Assembly (NCBI GenBank): GCA_963783945.1
Contig: CAWAPS010000029.1
Span: 186,001-250,000, forward strand
Direction of reading: 5' to 3'
DNA length: 64,000 bases
Source: CAWAPS01 sp963783945
Lineage (GTDB): Bacteria > Actinomycetota > Acidimicrobiia > Acidimicrobiales > Palsa-688
Shown: positions 53,052 through 61,609 of the stretch, piece after piece
Layout: each line of letters opens with the position of its first letter
How positions within the stretch are numbered: position 1 is the first letter of the stretch
Program-made: the position numbers and the translations under genes
Notes under the pieces: generated by a model
Seen by the model: only the letters and a program-made list of their open reading frames with translations
The model's database searches: none
What the model was told of the DNA's origin: nothing

Positions 53052-55477
53052 TCCGGCGGCCCGAGGGGGGCCAGCCGTCGCAGGGTCAGCCGAAAGGGGT
53101 GCGGCCCGACGGACGATCGGGTCAGGAAAGCGCCCGGGCCCGCCAGGGCCGGGCCACCCCGGGCCGCCCGCCGGCCGAGCCGGCCCCGGGCCGGCGGGCG
53201 GCCGGCGCTGATCGGGATGATTCCGGCCGCCAGCGGTCCCGGCCCGACGCCCAGGCCGGACGCCGGGCGGCGGCTGCGACCGGAGCCGCCCGTTCTGGAG
53301 GGTCCGGTGCCGGCCGTTCTGGAGGGTCCGGTGCCGGCCGTTCTGGAGGGTCCGGTGCCGGCCGTTCTGGAGGGTCGGGTGCCGGCCGTTCTGGAGGGTC
53401 GGGTGCCGGCCGTTCCGGACGTTACCGCCCGGTTCACCGGGCGCCCCGCCGAGGCCTCGGAGCCCGAGGACGGGTCCGGGTCTTCCTCATGCTGCTGGTC
53501 ATCGCCGCCGCATTCGTGGCGATCTGCGCCAAGCTGGTCTTCATTCAGGGAGTCGACTCCGCCAGCTACCTCGCGGCCGGCGGGTCGGAATGGGAGCAGG
53601 CGGTCGCCCTGCCCGGCGAGCGCGGCGCCATACTCGATCGCGACGGCGACGACCTCGCCATGTCCGTGCCCCAGACGACCATCTACGCCGATCCCCATCA
53701 GGTCACCGATCCCAACTCCGAGGCGTCGGCGCTGGCGCCCGTGCTCGGCATCAGTGAGACCACCCTCGAAAGCGACCTGACCGAGGGCACGAGCTTCGTC
53801 TACCTGGCCCGCACCGTGCCCGACGTCACCGCCAAGCAGGTCGCGGCGTTGAACCTGGCCGGCATATACAGCCTCCAGGAGCCGAAGCTGTTCTATCCCG
53901 CCGGTCAGCTGGCTCAGCCTCTTCTGGGCGCGGTGGGCACGGACGGCAATGGGCTCGGCGCTCTCGAGTACAAGTACAACTCCCTCCTTTCCGGACAGTC
54001 GGGCAAGTTGATCGAGCAGATCGATCCGCAGGGCCAGCAGCTTCCCGGCGGCCTGCAGGAGTACAAGGCCCCGGTAGCCGGCCAGGACGTGGTACTCAGC
54101 ATCGACGAGCCCTTGCAGTACGAGGCGGAGCAGGCCCTGGCCCAGGCGGTAGTGGCGGCCGGGGCCCAGGGGGGAATAGCGCTCCTCATGGACAGCAAGA
54201 CGGGCGAGATCCTGGCCGATGCGCAGCTGACGATGCCGGGACCGGGCAACACCCAGCCGCCGGCCGTTCCCGTCCACATAGCCGGCGCCGCCGGGTCGTC
54301 GGGCAATCAGGCCCAGCCGGTAGAGGCCCCGTCGGCCAGCGCCTTCACGCGGGTCTACGAGCCCGGGTCGGTCAACAAGCTGATCACCATCTCGGCCGCC
54401 CTGCAGACGGGGGTCATCAAGCCGTCCGACGTGTTCACCATCCCCAACTCCTACACGGTCGCCGGAACCGTGTTCCACGACGCCGAAACCCACCCCACCG
54501 AGCACTGGACCGTCACCGACATCCTGGCCAACTCATCCAACATCGGGACCATCCAGATCGCCCAACGCCTGGGGAAGACCAACCTTCTCGACTACATCCA
54601 CAACTACGGCCTGGGGTCGGTCACCGACATCCACTTCCCGGGCGAGTCGGCCGGACTGCTACCGAGCTACTGGTCGGGGACGTCGATTGCCGACGTGCCG
54701 ATCGGCCAGGGGATCGCGGTGACGGCCGTCCAGATGCTGGCCGCCTACAACACCATCGCCAACGGAGGGGTGTATGTTCCGCCCCGTCTGGTCGACGCCA
54801 CGATCGATGCCAAGGGCGATGAGCACGTGATCCCTATGGCCGCCAAGCACCGTGTGGTGTCACCCACGGTCGCGGCCGAGATGACGACCATGCTGGAACA
54901 GGTGGTCCAGGTCGGTACCGGGAAGGCGGCCAATCTCGATCCCTACACGGTCGCGGGCAAGACCGGTACGGGCCTGGTGCCCTCGCCGAACGGGGGTTAC
55001 GAGGGTGGCCACTATGTCGCCAGCTTCGCCGGCTTCGTGCCGGCGGAGAACCCGCAGATCACCGGGATGGTCGTTGTCGACAACACCCCCGACTACGGGG
55101 CCGCCGCCTCGGCCCCCACCTTCGCCACGATCGCCCGTGACGCCCTCGACGCCTTCGACATCCCCCCGATGCCGAAGGAGCCGCCGGCCCCCGGCGTGCC
55201 TCTCGCCACCCCCGAGTCGGCCACCGGCGCCGGAGAGATCGCCGGCACACCTCTTCCCGGTCTGTCCACCCCACCGTCAGTAGGTACGGCCAAGCCGGCC
55301 GGAGCCCAGCATTCCACCACCTCGGCCACCGGTTCTCAGGGCACGACCGGTACGACGGTGCCGTCCCCGCCCCAGCAGCAGAGCCCCGCTTCCCCGGGAC
55401 AACAAGCCGCGGCCCTTCCCGGTACCTCGACCACCGAGACGACCGCCCGCTCCAGATCCAGCCCGACCGGCGGCTGA
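53048..55477 (+). CDS. ftsI: Septal peptidoglycan transpeptidase (penicillin-binding protein, FtsI)
   Basis: Class B PBP that cross-links septal peptidoglycan with FtsW. The cytosolic N-terminus of about 143 residues is disordered and holds five RSGGSGAG repeats (82-122). A membrane helix (about 144-164) leads to the dimerisation domain (GERGAILDRDGDDLAMSV). The transpeptidase motifs are SVNK (S441, K444), SSN (496-498) and KTG (638-640). No PASTA domain follows; the last 100 residues are Pro/Thr/Ser-rich. 809 aa is long because of both tails. GTG at 53048 overlaps the ftsL stop. Confidence 0.93.
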   Translation: MIRRPEGGQPSQGQPKGVRPDGRSGQESARARQGRATPGRPPAEPAPGRRAAGADRDDSGRQRSRPDAQAGRRAAAATGAARSGGSGAGRSGGSGAGRSGGSGAGRSGGSGAGRSGGSGAGRSGRYRPVHRAPRRGLGARGRVRVFLMLLVIAAAFVAICAKLVFIQGVDSASYLAAGGSEWEQAVALPGERGAILDRDGDDLAMSVPQTTIYADPHQVTDPNSEASALAPVLGISETTLESDLTEGTSFVYLARTVPDVTAKQVAALNLAGIYSLQEPKLFYPAGQLAQPLLGAVGTDGNGLGALEYKYNSLLSGQSGKLIEQIDPQGQQLPGGLQEYKAPVAGQDVVLSIDEPLQYEAEQALAQAVVAAGAQGGIALLMDSKTGEILADAQLTMPGPGNTQPPAVPVHIAGAAGSSGNQAQPVEAPSASAFTRVYEPGSVNKLITISAALQTGVIKPSDVFTIPNSYTVAGTVFHDAETHPTEHWTVTDILANSSNIGTIQIAQRLGKTNLLDYIHNYGLGSVTDIHFPGESAGLLPSYWSGTSIADVPIGQGIAVTAVQMLAAYNTIANGGVYVPPRLVDATIDAKGDEHVIPMAAKHRVVSPTVAAEMTTMLEQVVQVGTGKAANLDPYTVAGKTGTGLVPSPNGGYEGGHYVASFAGFVPAENPQITGMVVVDNTPDYGAAASAPTFATIARDALDAFDIPPMPKEPPAPGVPLATPESATGAGEIAGTPLPGLSTPPSVGTAKPAGAQHSTTSATGSQGTTGTTVPSPPQQQSPASPGQQAAALPGTSTTETTARSRSSPTGG
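53290..53412 (+). repeat. 24-bp in-frame tandem repeat x5 in ftsI
   Basis: CGTTCTGGAGGGTCCGGTGC recurs every 24 bases, starting near 53291, 53315, 53339, 53363 and 53387. The last two copies share a C-to-G change (TCGGGTGC), so the array probably grew by unequal exchange. It encodes RSGGSGAG. Confidence 0.92.
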
Positions 55478-55484
55478 CGTCCCG

Positions 55485-56924
55485 GTGCGGCTCGACGGGT
55501 TGGTAGCGGAGGCGAGCTTGGAGGACCTCGGGCTCTTGCGGGAGGTCGCCGGCGACGGCGCCGCCGAGGTCGGCGGGGTGACCATGGATTCGCGCCGGGT
55601 GGGCCGCGGTTCGATGTTCGCATGCGTGCCGGGGCGGGTCAACGACGGTCATCTCTTCGCTGGCGCCGCGGTGGCGGACGGGGCATCGGCGCTGCTCTGC
55701 GAGCGGGTGCTCGAGGTCGACGTCGCCCAAGTCGTGGTGTCCTCAGTGCGGAAGGCGATCGGACCGGTCTGTGACGCGTTCTTCGGTCATCCGTCGCGCC
55801 ACTTGACCGTTGCGGCCGTGACCGGGACCAACGGAAAGACCACCACATGCGCCTTCCTGGAGGCCATCTTCGCCGCGAATGGATGGCCGGCGACCGTGGT
55901 GGGTACGCTCACCCAGGAACGCACCACCCCAGAGGCTCCGGACCTCCAGGCTCTCCTGGCCGGCTGGCGACGCGCCGGCGGCCGGGCTGTTGCCATGGAG
56001 GTCTCTTCCCACGCTCTGGCTCAACACCGCACCGATGCCGTGGCGTTCGACGCGGCTGTCTTCACCAACTTGACACCTGATCACCTCGATTACCACCACA
56101 CGATGAACGAATACTTCGAAGCCAAGGCCCGCCTGTTCGAACCCGGACGGGTCGGCCTGGCCGTGATCAACCGCTCCGACCAGTGGGGCCAGGTCCTGAT
56201 CGACCGGATGGCCCGGGGGGCTACGGCGGTGGAGACGTTCTCCACCGAGGACGCGGCCGACCTGTGCCTGTTCCCTGGCGGGGCGACCTTCCGGTGGGAG
56301 GGCGAGCAGGTATCCATCCGGGTCGGTGGCCGGTTCAACGCGCTCAACGCGGTGGCTGCCGCGGCGTGCGCCCGGGCCCTCGGTGTCGACGCCGCCACAG
56401 TGGCCCGAGGTCTCTCCGCCGCGGAGCCGGTCCGAGGGCGTTTCGAGCTGGTGCAAGCCGGTCAACCTTTCACCGTCATCGTCGACTACGCCCACACCCC
56501 GGACGGCCTGGCCAAGGTCCTGCAGGCGGCCCGGGAACTGTGCCGGGGCCGCCTGATCGCGGTGTTCGGGGCCGGAGGCGACCGCGATCACGAGAAGCGG
56601 CCCCTGATGGGCCGGGTGGCCGCAGACGCCGCGGACCTCGCGGTGCTGACCTCGGACAACCCTCGCGGAGAGGATCCGGACACCATCATCGAACAGGTGC
56701 GGGCCGGGGCCCCGGAACGGTCGAACATCGTGGTGGAGCCCGACCGGGCCTTGGCCATCGCCGCCGCCCTCGCCAACGCCGGGGCGGAGGACGTCGTAGT
56801 AATCGCAGGAAAAGGACACGAGCACGGCCAGGAGATCGCGGGGCGCGTCCTGCCCTTCGACGACGTCGATGTGGCCCGCCGGGCCCTGCTGCGGATCCAG
56901 GCTTCCCGTTCGGGGGTCGAGTGA
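55485..56924 (+). CDS. murE: UDP-MurNAc-tripeptide synthetase MurE
   Basis: Adds the third residue to UDP-MurNAc-L-Ala-D-Glu. ATP loop GTNGKTTT from about residue 114, MEVSSHALAQHR, FTNLTPDHLDYH and YAHTPDGLAKVL are intact. The DNPRGEDP motif (D391-R394) is that of enzymes selecting meso-diaminopimelate. 479 aa; GTG at 55485, seven bases after ftsI. The stop overlaps mraY, leaving no room for murF, which normally comes next. Confidence 0.95.
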   Translation: MRLDGLVAEASLEDLGLLREVAGDGAAEVGGVTMDSRRVGRGSMFACVPGRVNDGHLFAGAAVADGASALLCERVLEVDVAQVVVSSVRKAIGPVCDAFFGHPSRHLTVAAVTGTNGKTTTCAFLEAIFAANGWPATVVGTLTQERTTPEAPDLQALLAGWRRAGGRAVAMEVSSHALAQHRTDAVAFDAAVFTNLTPDHLDYHHTMNEYFEAKARLFEPGRVGLAVINRSDQWGQVLIDRMARGATAVETFSTEDAADLCLFPGGATFRWEGEQVSIRVGGRFNALNAVAAAACARALGVDAATVARGLSAAEPVRGRFELVQAGQPFTVIVDYAHTPDGLAKVLQAARELCRGRLIAVFGAGGDRDHEKRPLMGRVAADAADLAVLTSDNPRGEDPDTIIEQVRAGAPERSNIVVEPDRALAIAAALANAGAEDVVVIAGKGHEHGQEIAGRVLPFDDVDVARRALLRIQASRSGVE

Positions 56925-57949
56925 CCGACCTTCTCCTCAGCGGCGGCGTCGCCCTTCTGGTCGCCATGATCGTCACCCCGCTCCTGATCAACTGGCTGCG
57001 AGCGCACCGGATCGGACAGCAGATCCGCCAGGACGGCCCCGAGCGCCACCTGACCAAGGCGGGAACGCCGACCATGGGAGGCCTCGCCATCATCGGGGCG
57101 TCGGTTGTCGGCTACCTCATCGCCCACACCCAGGCCACGTTCACCACGCGAGGGCTGGTCGCCATCCTGACCATCGTCGCCGCCGCCACCATCGGGTTGC
57201 TCGACGACTGGATCAAGGTGAGCCACCAGCGCAGCCTGGGCCTCAACAAGCGGGCCAAGCTCGGTGCCCAACTTGTGGTGGCCCTGGCCTTCGCCATCGT
57301 GTGTGTCACCTGGCTCAAGGTCGACACCCACCTGTCGTTCACCCGGTACAACTCCATCGGGTTGCAGTTCGGAAAGGTCGGCTGGGTCGTCTTCGCCGTG
57401 CTCGTGATCGTGGGCTGCAGCAACGCCGTCAACCTGACCGACGGCCTCGACGGTCTGGCCGCCGGCTCGTCGATCTTCACCTTCGCGGCATTCACCGTCA
57501 TCGGCTTCTACCAGTTCAAGCACTTCCTCATCTATCGCAACCCGGCGTCACTCGACGAAGCGTGCCTGGCGGCTGCCTTCATCGGGAGCTGCGCCGGTTT
57601 TCTCTGGTTCAATGCCGCGCCGGCACGCATCTTCATGGGTGACACAGGATCACTCGGGATCGGTACCGCGATCGCCGTCCTGGCTCTGCTGGAGAACCTG
57701 GACCTCCTCCTGCTGATCGTCGGGGGGCTGTTCGTGGTCGAGGCTCTTTCGGTGATCATCCAGGTCGCCAGCTTCCACCTGTTCCGCCGGCGGGTGTTTC
57801 GCATGGCCCCCATCCACCACCATTTCGAGCTCCTCGGCTGGCCGGAAACAACGGTGATCATCCGGTTCTGGATCCTCGCCGGGCTGTTCACCGCGCTGGC
57901 CCTCGGGGCCTTTTACGCCGACTTCCTCGCCCAGGGTGGCACCGGGTGA
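56921..57949 (+). CDS. mraY: Phospho-MurNAc-pentapeptide translocase
   Basis: Makes lipid I at the membrane. About ten hydrophobic segments; GTPTMGGLAII, IGLLDDWIKV with the DD pair at 95-96, SNAVNLTDGLDGLAAG, FMGDTGSLGIG and the HHHFELLGWPE loop are all present. GTG at 56921 overlaps the murE stop and gives 342 aa. Its stop overlaps murD. Confidence 0.96.
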   Translation: MTDLLLSGGVALLVAMIVTPLLINWLRAHRIGQQIRQDGPERHLTKAGTPTMGGLAIIGASVVGYLIAHTQATFTTRGLVAILTIVAAATIGLLDDWIKVSHQRSLGLNKRAKLGAQLVVALAFAIVCVTWLKVDTHLSFTRYNSIGLQFGKVGWVVFAVLVIVGCSNAVNLTDGLDGLAAGSSIFTFAAFTVIGFYQFKHFLIYRNPASLDEACLAAAFIGSCAGFLWFNAAPARIFMGDTGSLGIGTAIAVLALLENLDLLLLIVGGLFVVEALSVIIQVASFHLFRRRVFRMAPIHHHFELLGWPETTVIIRFWILAGLFTALALGAFYADFLAQGGTG

Positions 57950-59301
57950 CCGGCCGGCGGATCGTGGTGATGGGATTCGGGGTGACCGGGCAGGCGGTCG
58001 CCCGCTCGCTCGTCGCGACCGGCGACACGGTCGTGGTCTTCGACGACGCACCCGGAGAACCCGGGACCATGGCGGCGGCTGCTCACATCGGGGTGGCCGT
58101 CGAGCCCACCCCGCGGGCGGGGCTCGAAGCCCGGCTCCGCGATTTCGATCTGATGGTGCCGAGCCCAGGGGTGCCGGTCAACCACCCGGTCTACGCCGCC
58201 GCGGTGGCCGCCGGGCTGCGAGTATCGGCCGAGATAGAGCTGGCGGCTGAGATCTCCACCGCGCCGGGCGGTCCGAGGATCGTCGCCATAACCGGGACGA
58301 ACGGCAAGACGACGGTCACCACCCTGGTCGCCGCGATCTTCAACGACTCCGGCGTGCGGGCCATTGCTGCCGGCAACATCGGGGTGCCCATGATAGAGGC
58401 GGTGCGGGCGGACGTCGAAGTGGTGGTGGCCGAGGTGTCGTCCTTTCAGCTCCAGTTCACCCACGCCTTCCGGCCCGAGGTGAGCTGCTGGCTCAACCTG
58501 GCTCCGGACCATCTCGATTGGCACACGAATATGGATCACTACGGGGCGGCGAAAGCCCGCATCTGGGCCAACCAGGGCCCGGGCGACACCGCAGTCCTCA
58601 ACGCCGATGACACCGCGGCTTGCGAGTACGCCCGCCGGATTCCCGACGGCGTGGCCCTCGTCGAGTTCTCCACGACCAGTCGGGCTCCCTACATGCTCGA
58701 CGGCTCGTGGTTGGTTGGACCCGGGGGGATCGAGGTCATCGAGGTCGGCGATCTGCCCCGAGCTCTACCCCACGACCTGGCCAACGCGCTGGCGGCGACG
58801 GCGGTGTCAATGTCCGGCGGGGCGACACTGGAGGGCTGCCGCCACGCCCTGGCTTCGGCGGAGCTTCTGCCCCACCGGGTCAGCTTCGTCGGGGCGGTCG
58901 ACGGGATCAGCTGGTACGACGACTCGAAGGCCACGACACCGGACGCAGTGCTCGCCGCGGTCGGCGGATTCTCATCGGTGGTGCTGATCGCCGGCGGCCG
59001 CAACAAGGGGCTCGACCTCGGCGTGCTGGCCACCTCTGTTCCCACCGTGCGATCGGTAGTCGCCATCGGCGAGGCCGCGGCCGAGATCCAGGCGGCGTTT
59101 GCTGGTCTGGTACCGGTCGAGACGGCCGGCAGCATGAGGGCCGCGGTGGACACAGCCGCCCGCCTGGCCGAGCGGGGCGACTCCGTGATCCTTTCTCCGG
59201 GCTGCGCCAGCTTCGACTGGTACCGCTCCTACGCCGCCCGGGGCGACGATTTCGCCGCCATCGTCACCCAAAGATTGGGAGAAAAGGAGGGCCCGTGCTG
59301 A
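57946..59301 (+). CDS. murD: UDP-MurNAc-L-alanine:D-glutamate ligase
   Basis: Adds D-glutamate to UDP-MurNAc-L-Ala. N-terminal Rossmann part VVMGFGVTGQAVARSL, ATP loop GTNGKTTV from about residue 117, LNLAPDHLDWH and WYDDSKATTPDAVLAAV, then GGRNKGLDL. 451 aa; GTG at 57946. Seven-base overlap with ftsW. Confidence 0.96.
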   Translation: MTGRRIVVMGFGVTGQAVARSLVATGDTVVVFDDAPGEPGTMAAAAHIGVAVEPTPRAGLEARLRDFDLMVPSPGVPVNHPVYAAAVAAGLRVSAEIELAAEISTAPGGPRIVAITGTNGKTTVTTLVAAIFNDSGVRAIAAGNIGVPMIEAVRADVEVVVAEVSSFQLQFTHAFRPEVSCWLNLAPDHLDWHTNMDHYGAAKARIWANQGPGDTAVLNADDTAACEYARRIPDGVALVEFSTTSRAPYMLDGSWLVGPGGIEVIEVGDLPRALPHDLANALAATAVSMSGGATLEGCRHALASAELLPHRVSFVGAVDGISWYDDSKATTPDAVLAAVGGFSSVVLIAGGRNKGLDLGVLATSVPTVRSVVAIGEAAAEIQAAFAGLVPVETAGSMRAAVDTAARLAERGDSVILSPGCASFDWYRSYAARGDDFAAIVTQRLGEKEGPC

Positions 59302-60485
59302 CCACCCCCACCCCTACCACCCGAGCGCGGCGCCGGGAGCCCCGAAGCGGCCGTTCGGATCGGGAACCGCGCCAGTCCGAGACCGCCCAGCGCGTCGGCT
59401 GGCCCGACGGCGGGAGCCTGTGGATTCTGCTCGGCGTGGTCACGGTCCTGTGCCTGCTCGGGGTCGTCATGGTCCTGTCGGCCTCCTCCATCGTCAGCCT
59501 CAGCCAGTACGGCTCACCGTGGCACTTCTTCGTGCGGCAGGTCATGTGGCTGGTGGTAGGCACCGCTGCGTTCCTCGTGGCGTTCAGGGTGGATCACGAG
59601 AAATGGCGGAAGCTGGCCCGGCCCGTCATGGTCATCACCCTGCTCCTCCTGTTCGCGGTGCTCATTCCCGGGGTGGGGGTAGAGGCCAACGGGGCGTCGC
59701 GCTGGATCGGTTCCTCGTCTTTACAGGTACAGCCGTCCGAGTTGGCGAAGGTGGCCCTGATCCTCTTCGCCGCCGACGTGCTCGACCGCCGGGCCGGCAA
59801 GAGGAACTGGCAGTACCAGGCGGCGCCGGTGGTCATCGTGCTCCTTCTCCTCGGCGTGCTGATCATGGCCCAGCCCGACATGGGGACCACCATGGTCCTG
59901 GTGGTCATTTCCGCCGCCATCCTGTGGACGGCCGGTACTCCGCTTCGCCCGCTCGCCGGACTGGCGGGGGCAGGAACGCTTCTTGCGTGCATCTTCGCCA
60001 AGGCGGCCCCCTACAGGTGGCGACGCATGACCGCCTTCCTCCATCCGTTCAAGGACCCGTCCAATACCGGCTATCAGTCGGTTCAGGCGTTGCTGGCCCT
60101 CAGCCACGGGCACGTCCTCGGTGACGGCCTCGGAGTCAGCATCGCCAGCTACGGCTATCTCCCCAACGCCCAGACCGACTTCATATTCGCCGTCATCGGC
60201 GAGGAGACCGGCATTTTCGGCGGCTTTTTCGTGAGCGGCCTGTTCCTCGTCCTCGCTCTGGTGGGAGTCCGGATTACTTGCCGGGCGCCGACCCGCTACG
60301 CCGCGCTGCTGGCGGCCGGACTCACGGCGTGGCTGGTAGGGCAAGCGGTCATCAATATCGGCGCCGTTGTCGGCCTCTTGCCCGTTACTGGAGTGCCGTT
60401 GCCGTTCGTGTCCTTCGGCGGGTCGTCGGTCGTCATCGCCATGTTCGGCGTGGGAATGCTGGCCAACATCGCCAAGAGGTCATGA
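59295..60485 (+). CDS. ftsW: Septal peptidoglycan glycosyltransferase FtsW (SEDS)
   Basis: Polymerises lipid II at the septum. After a basic 40-residue N-terminus about ten hydrophobic segments follow. Signature blocks: QPSELAKVALILFAADVL, QPDMGTTMVLVVI, NAQTDFIFAVIGEETG and TGVPLPFVSFGGSS. GTG at 59295 follows AAAGGAGGG and gives 396 aa. FtsI, its transpeptidase partner, is in the same cluster. Confidence 0.93.
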   Translation: MLTTPTPTTRARRREPRSGRSDREPRQSETAQRVGWPDGGSLWILLGVVTVLCLLGVVMVLSASSIVSLSQYGSPWHFFVRQVMWLVVGTAAFLVAFRVDHEKWRKLARPVMVITLLLLFAVLIPGVGVEANGASRWIGSSSLQVQPSELAKVALILFAADVLDRRAGKRNWQYQAAPVVIVLLLLGVLIMAQPDMGTTMVLVVISAAILWTAGTPLRPLAGLAGAGTLLACIFAKAAPYRWRRMTAFLHPFKDPSNTGYQSVQALLALSHGHVLGDGLGVSIASYGYLPNAQTDFIFAVIGEETGIFGGFFVSGLFLVLALVGVRITCRAPTRYAALLAAGLTAWLVGQAVINIGAVVGLLPVTGVPLPFVSFGGSSVVIAMFGVGMLANIAKRS

Positions 60486-61609
60486 TCCGGCCGAAGCGCA
60501 GGCGGTGGGCGTTGATTGCCGGTGGTGGTACGGGAGGGCACGTGATTCCCGCCATCGCGATCGGCCGGGCCCTGGTTGCCGGGGGTCGTCCGGCGTCGAG
60601 CATCTGCTTCGTGGGATCCCGGCGGGGCATGGAGGGCCGGATTGTGCCCGCCGCCGGATTCGACGTGGTCCTGCTTCCTGGCCGGGGGATCGCCCGACGG
60701 CTCACCTGGCAGAACGTGGGGGCGGTCGTTGGTCTGATGGCCGCTTTCGCTCGAGCCGTGGTCCTCGTCGGGCGCAACCGCCCCGCGGTCGTCATCGCCG
60801 TCGGCGGGTACGCCAGCATCGCCTGCGCCCTGGCCGCGGTGCTGTGGCGGGTGCCGTTGGTGGTCGCCGAGCAGAACGCCGCGCCAGGCCTGGCCAATCG
60901 CCTGGCCGGCCGGTTCGCGTCGGCGTGCGCCGTCTCGTTTCCGGGAACACCACTGCCCCGGGCGGTGGTGACCGGCAACCCGGTGCGACCGGAGGTCCTG
61001 GCCGTCGACCGATCCGACGCCGGTCGGGCGGCGGCCCGCCGAAAGCTGGGTTTGCCGGACACCGGTCTGGTGCTCGCAATCACCGGCGGTTCCCTCGGAG
61101 CCAAGCGGATCAACGAGGCGGCCATCGGTATGGTCGCCGACTGGGCGGATCGTCCGGGACTGGCGGTGCGCCACGTGATCGGCGAGCGGGACTTCGCCGA
61201 GTTCTCGGCCCGCCTGCCCCGCCTGCCGCCGGGCGGCCTCGTGTACGAACAGGTCGAATTCGAAAACCGCATGGATCTGCTTCTGGGCGCGGCGGACGTG
61301 GCGGTGCAGCGAGCCGGAGCCAGCACCGTCGCCGAGCTCACGGTGGTGGGACTGCCGTCCATCCTGGTCCCGCTGCCCGGAGCCCCGGGGGACCACCAGA
61401 CCGTCAACGCCCGGCGGCTGGAAGAAGCCGGGGCGGCCGTGGTGATAGCCGACCCCGAGCTGGATTCCAAGCGACTGGCGTTCGAAGTGGACCGCCTGCT
61501 CGGGGCCCCGGACCTGCGAGCCCGAATGAGCCAGGCCGCCCGGGCGCTCGGCCGGCCCCGAGCGGCCGCCGACGTAGCGGCCCTGGCCGAGGGACACGCC
61601 CATGCCTGA
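60482..61609 (+). CDS. murG: UDP-GlcNAc:undecaprenyl-PP-MurNAc-pentapeptide transferase MurG
   Basis: Converts lipid I to lipid II at the inner face of the membrane. GGGTGGHVIPAIAI, VGGYASIACALAA, VAEQNAAPGLANR, ITGGSLGAKRINEA and the UDP-GlcNAc site RAGASTVAELTVVGLPSILV with DHQTVNA. 375 aa; ATG at 60482 overlaps the ftsW stop. Confidence 0.95.
   Translation: MIRPKRRRWALIAGGGTGGHVIPAIAIGRALVAGGRPASSICFVGSRRGMEGRIVPAAGFDVVLLPGRGIARRLTWQNVGAVVGLMAAFARAVVLVGRNRPAVVIAVGGYASIACALAAVLWRVPLVVAEQNAAPGLANRLAGRFASACAVSFPGTPLPRAVVTGNPVRPEVLAVDRSDAGRAAARRKLGLPDTGLVLAITGGSLGAKRINEAAIGMVADWADRPGLAVRHVIGERDFAEFSARLPRLPPGGLVYEQVEFENRMDLLLGAADVAVQRAGASTVAELTVVGLPSILVPLPGAPGDHQTVNARRLEEAGAAVVIADPELDSKRLAFEVDRLLGAPDLRARMSQAARALGRPRAAADVAALAEGHAHA

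Noticed and set aside
56921..57949. A MurF domain fused to a neighbouring Mur ligase
   Set aside because: MurE, MurD and MurC each have one ATP loop and normal length, so no fusion hides MurF here.
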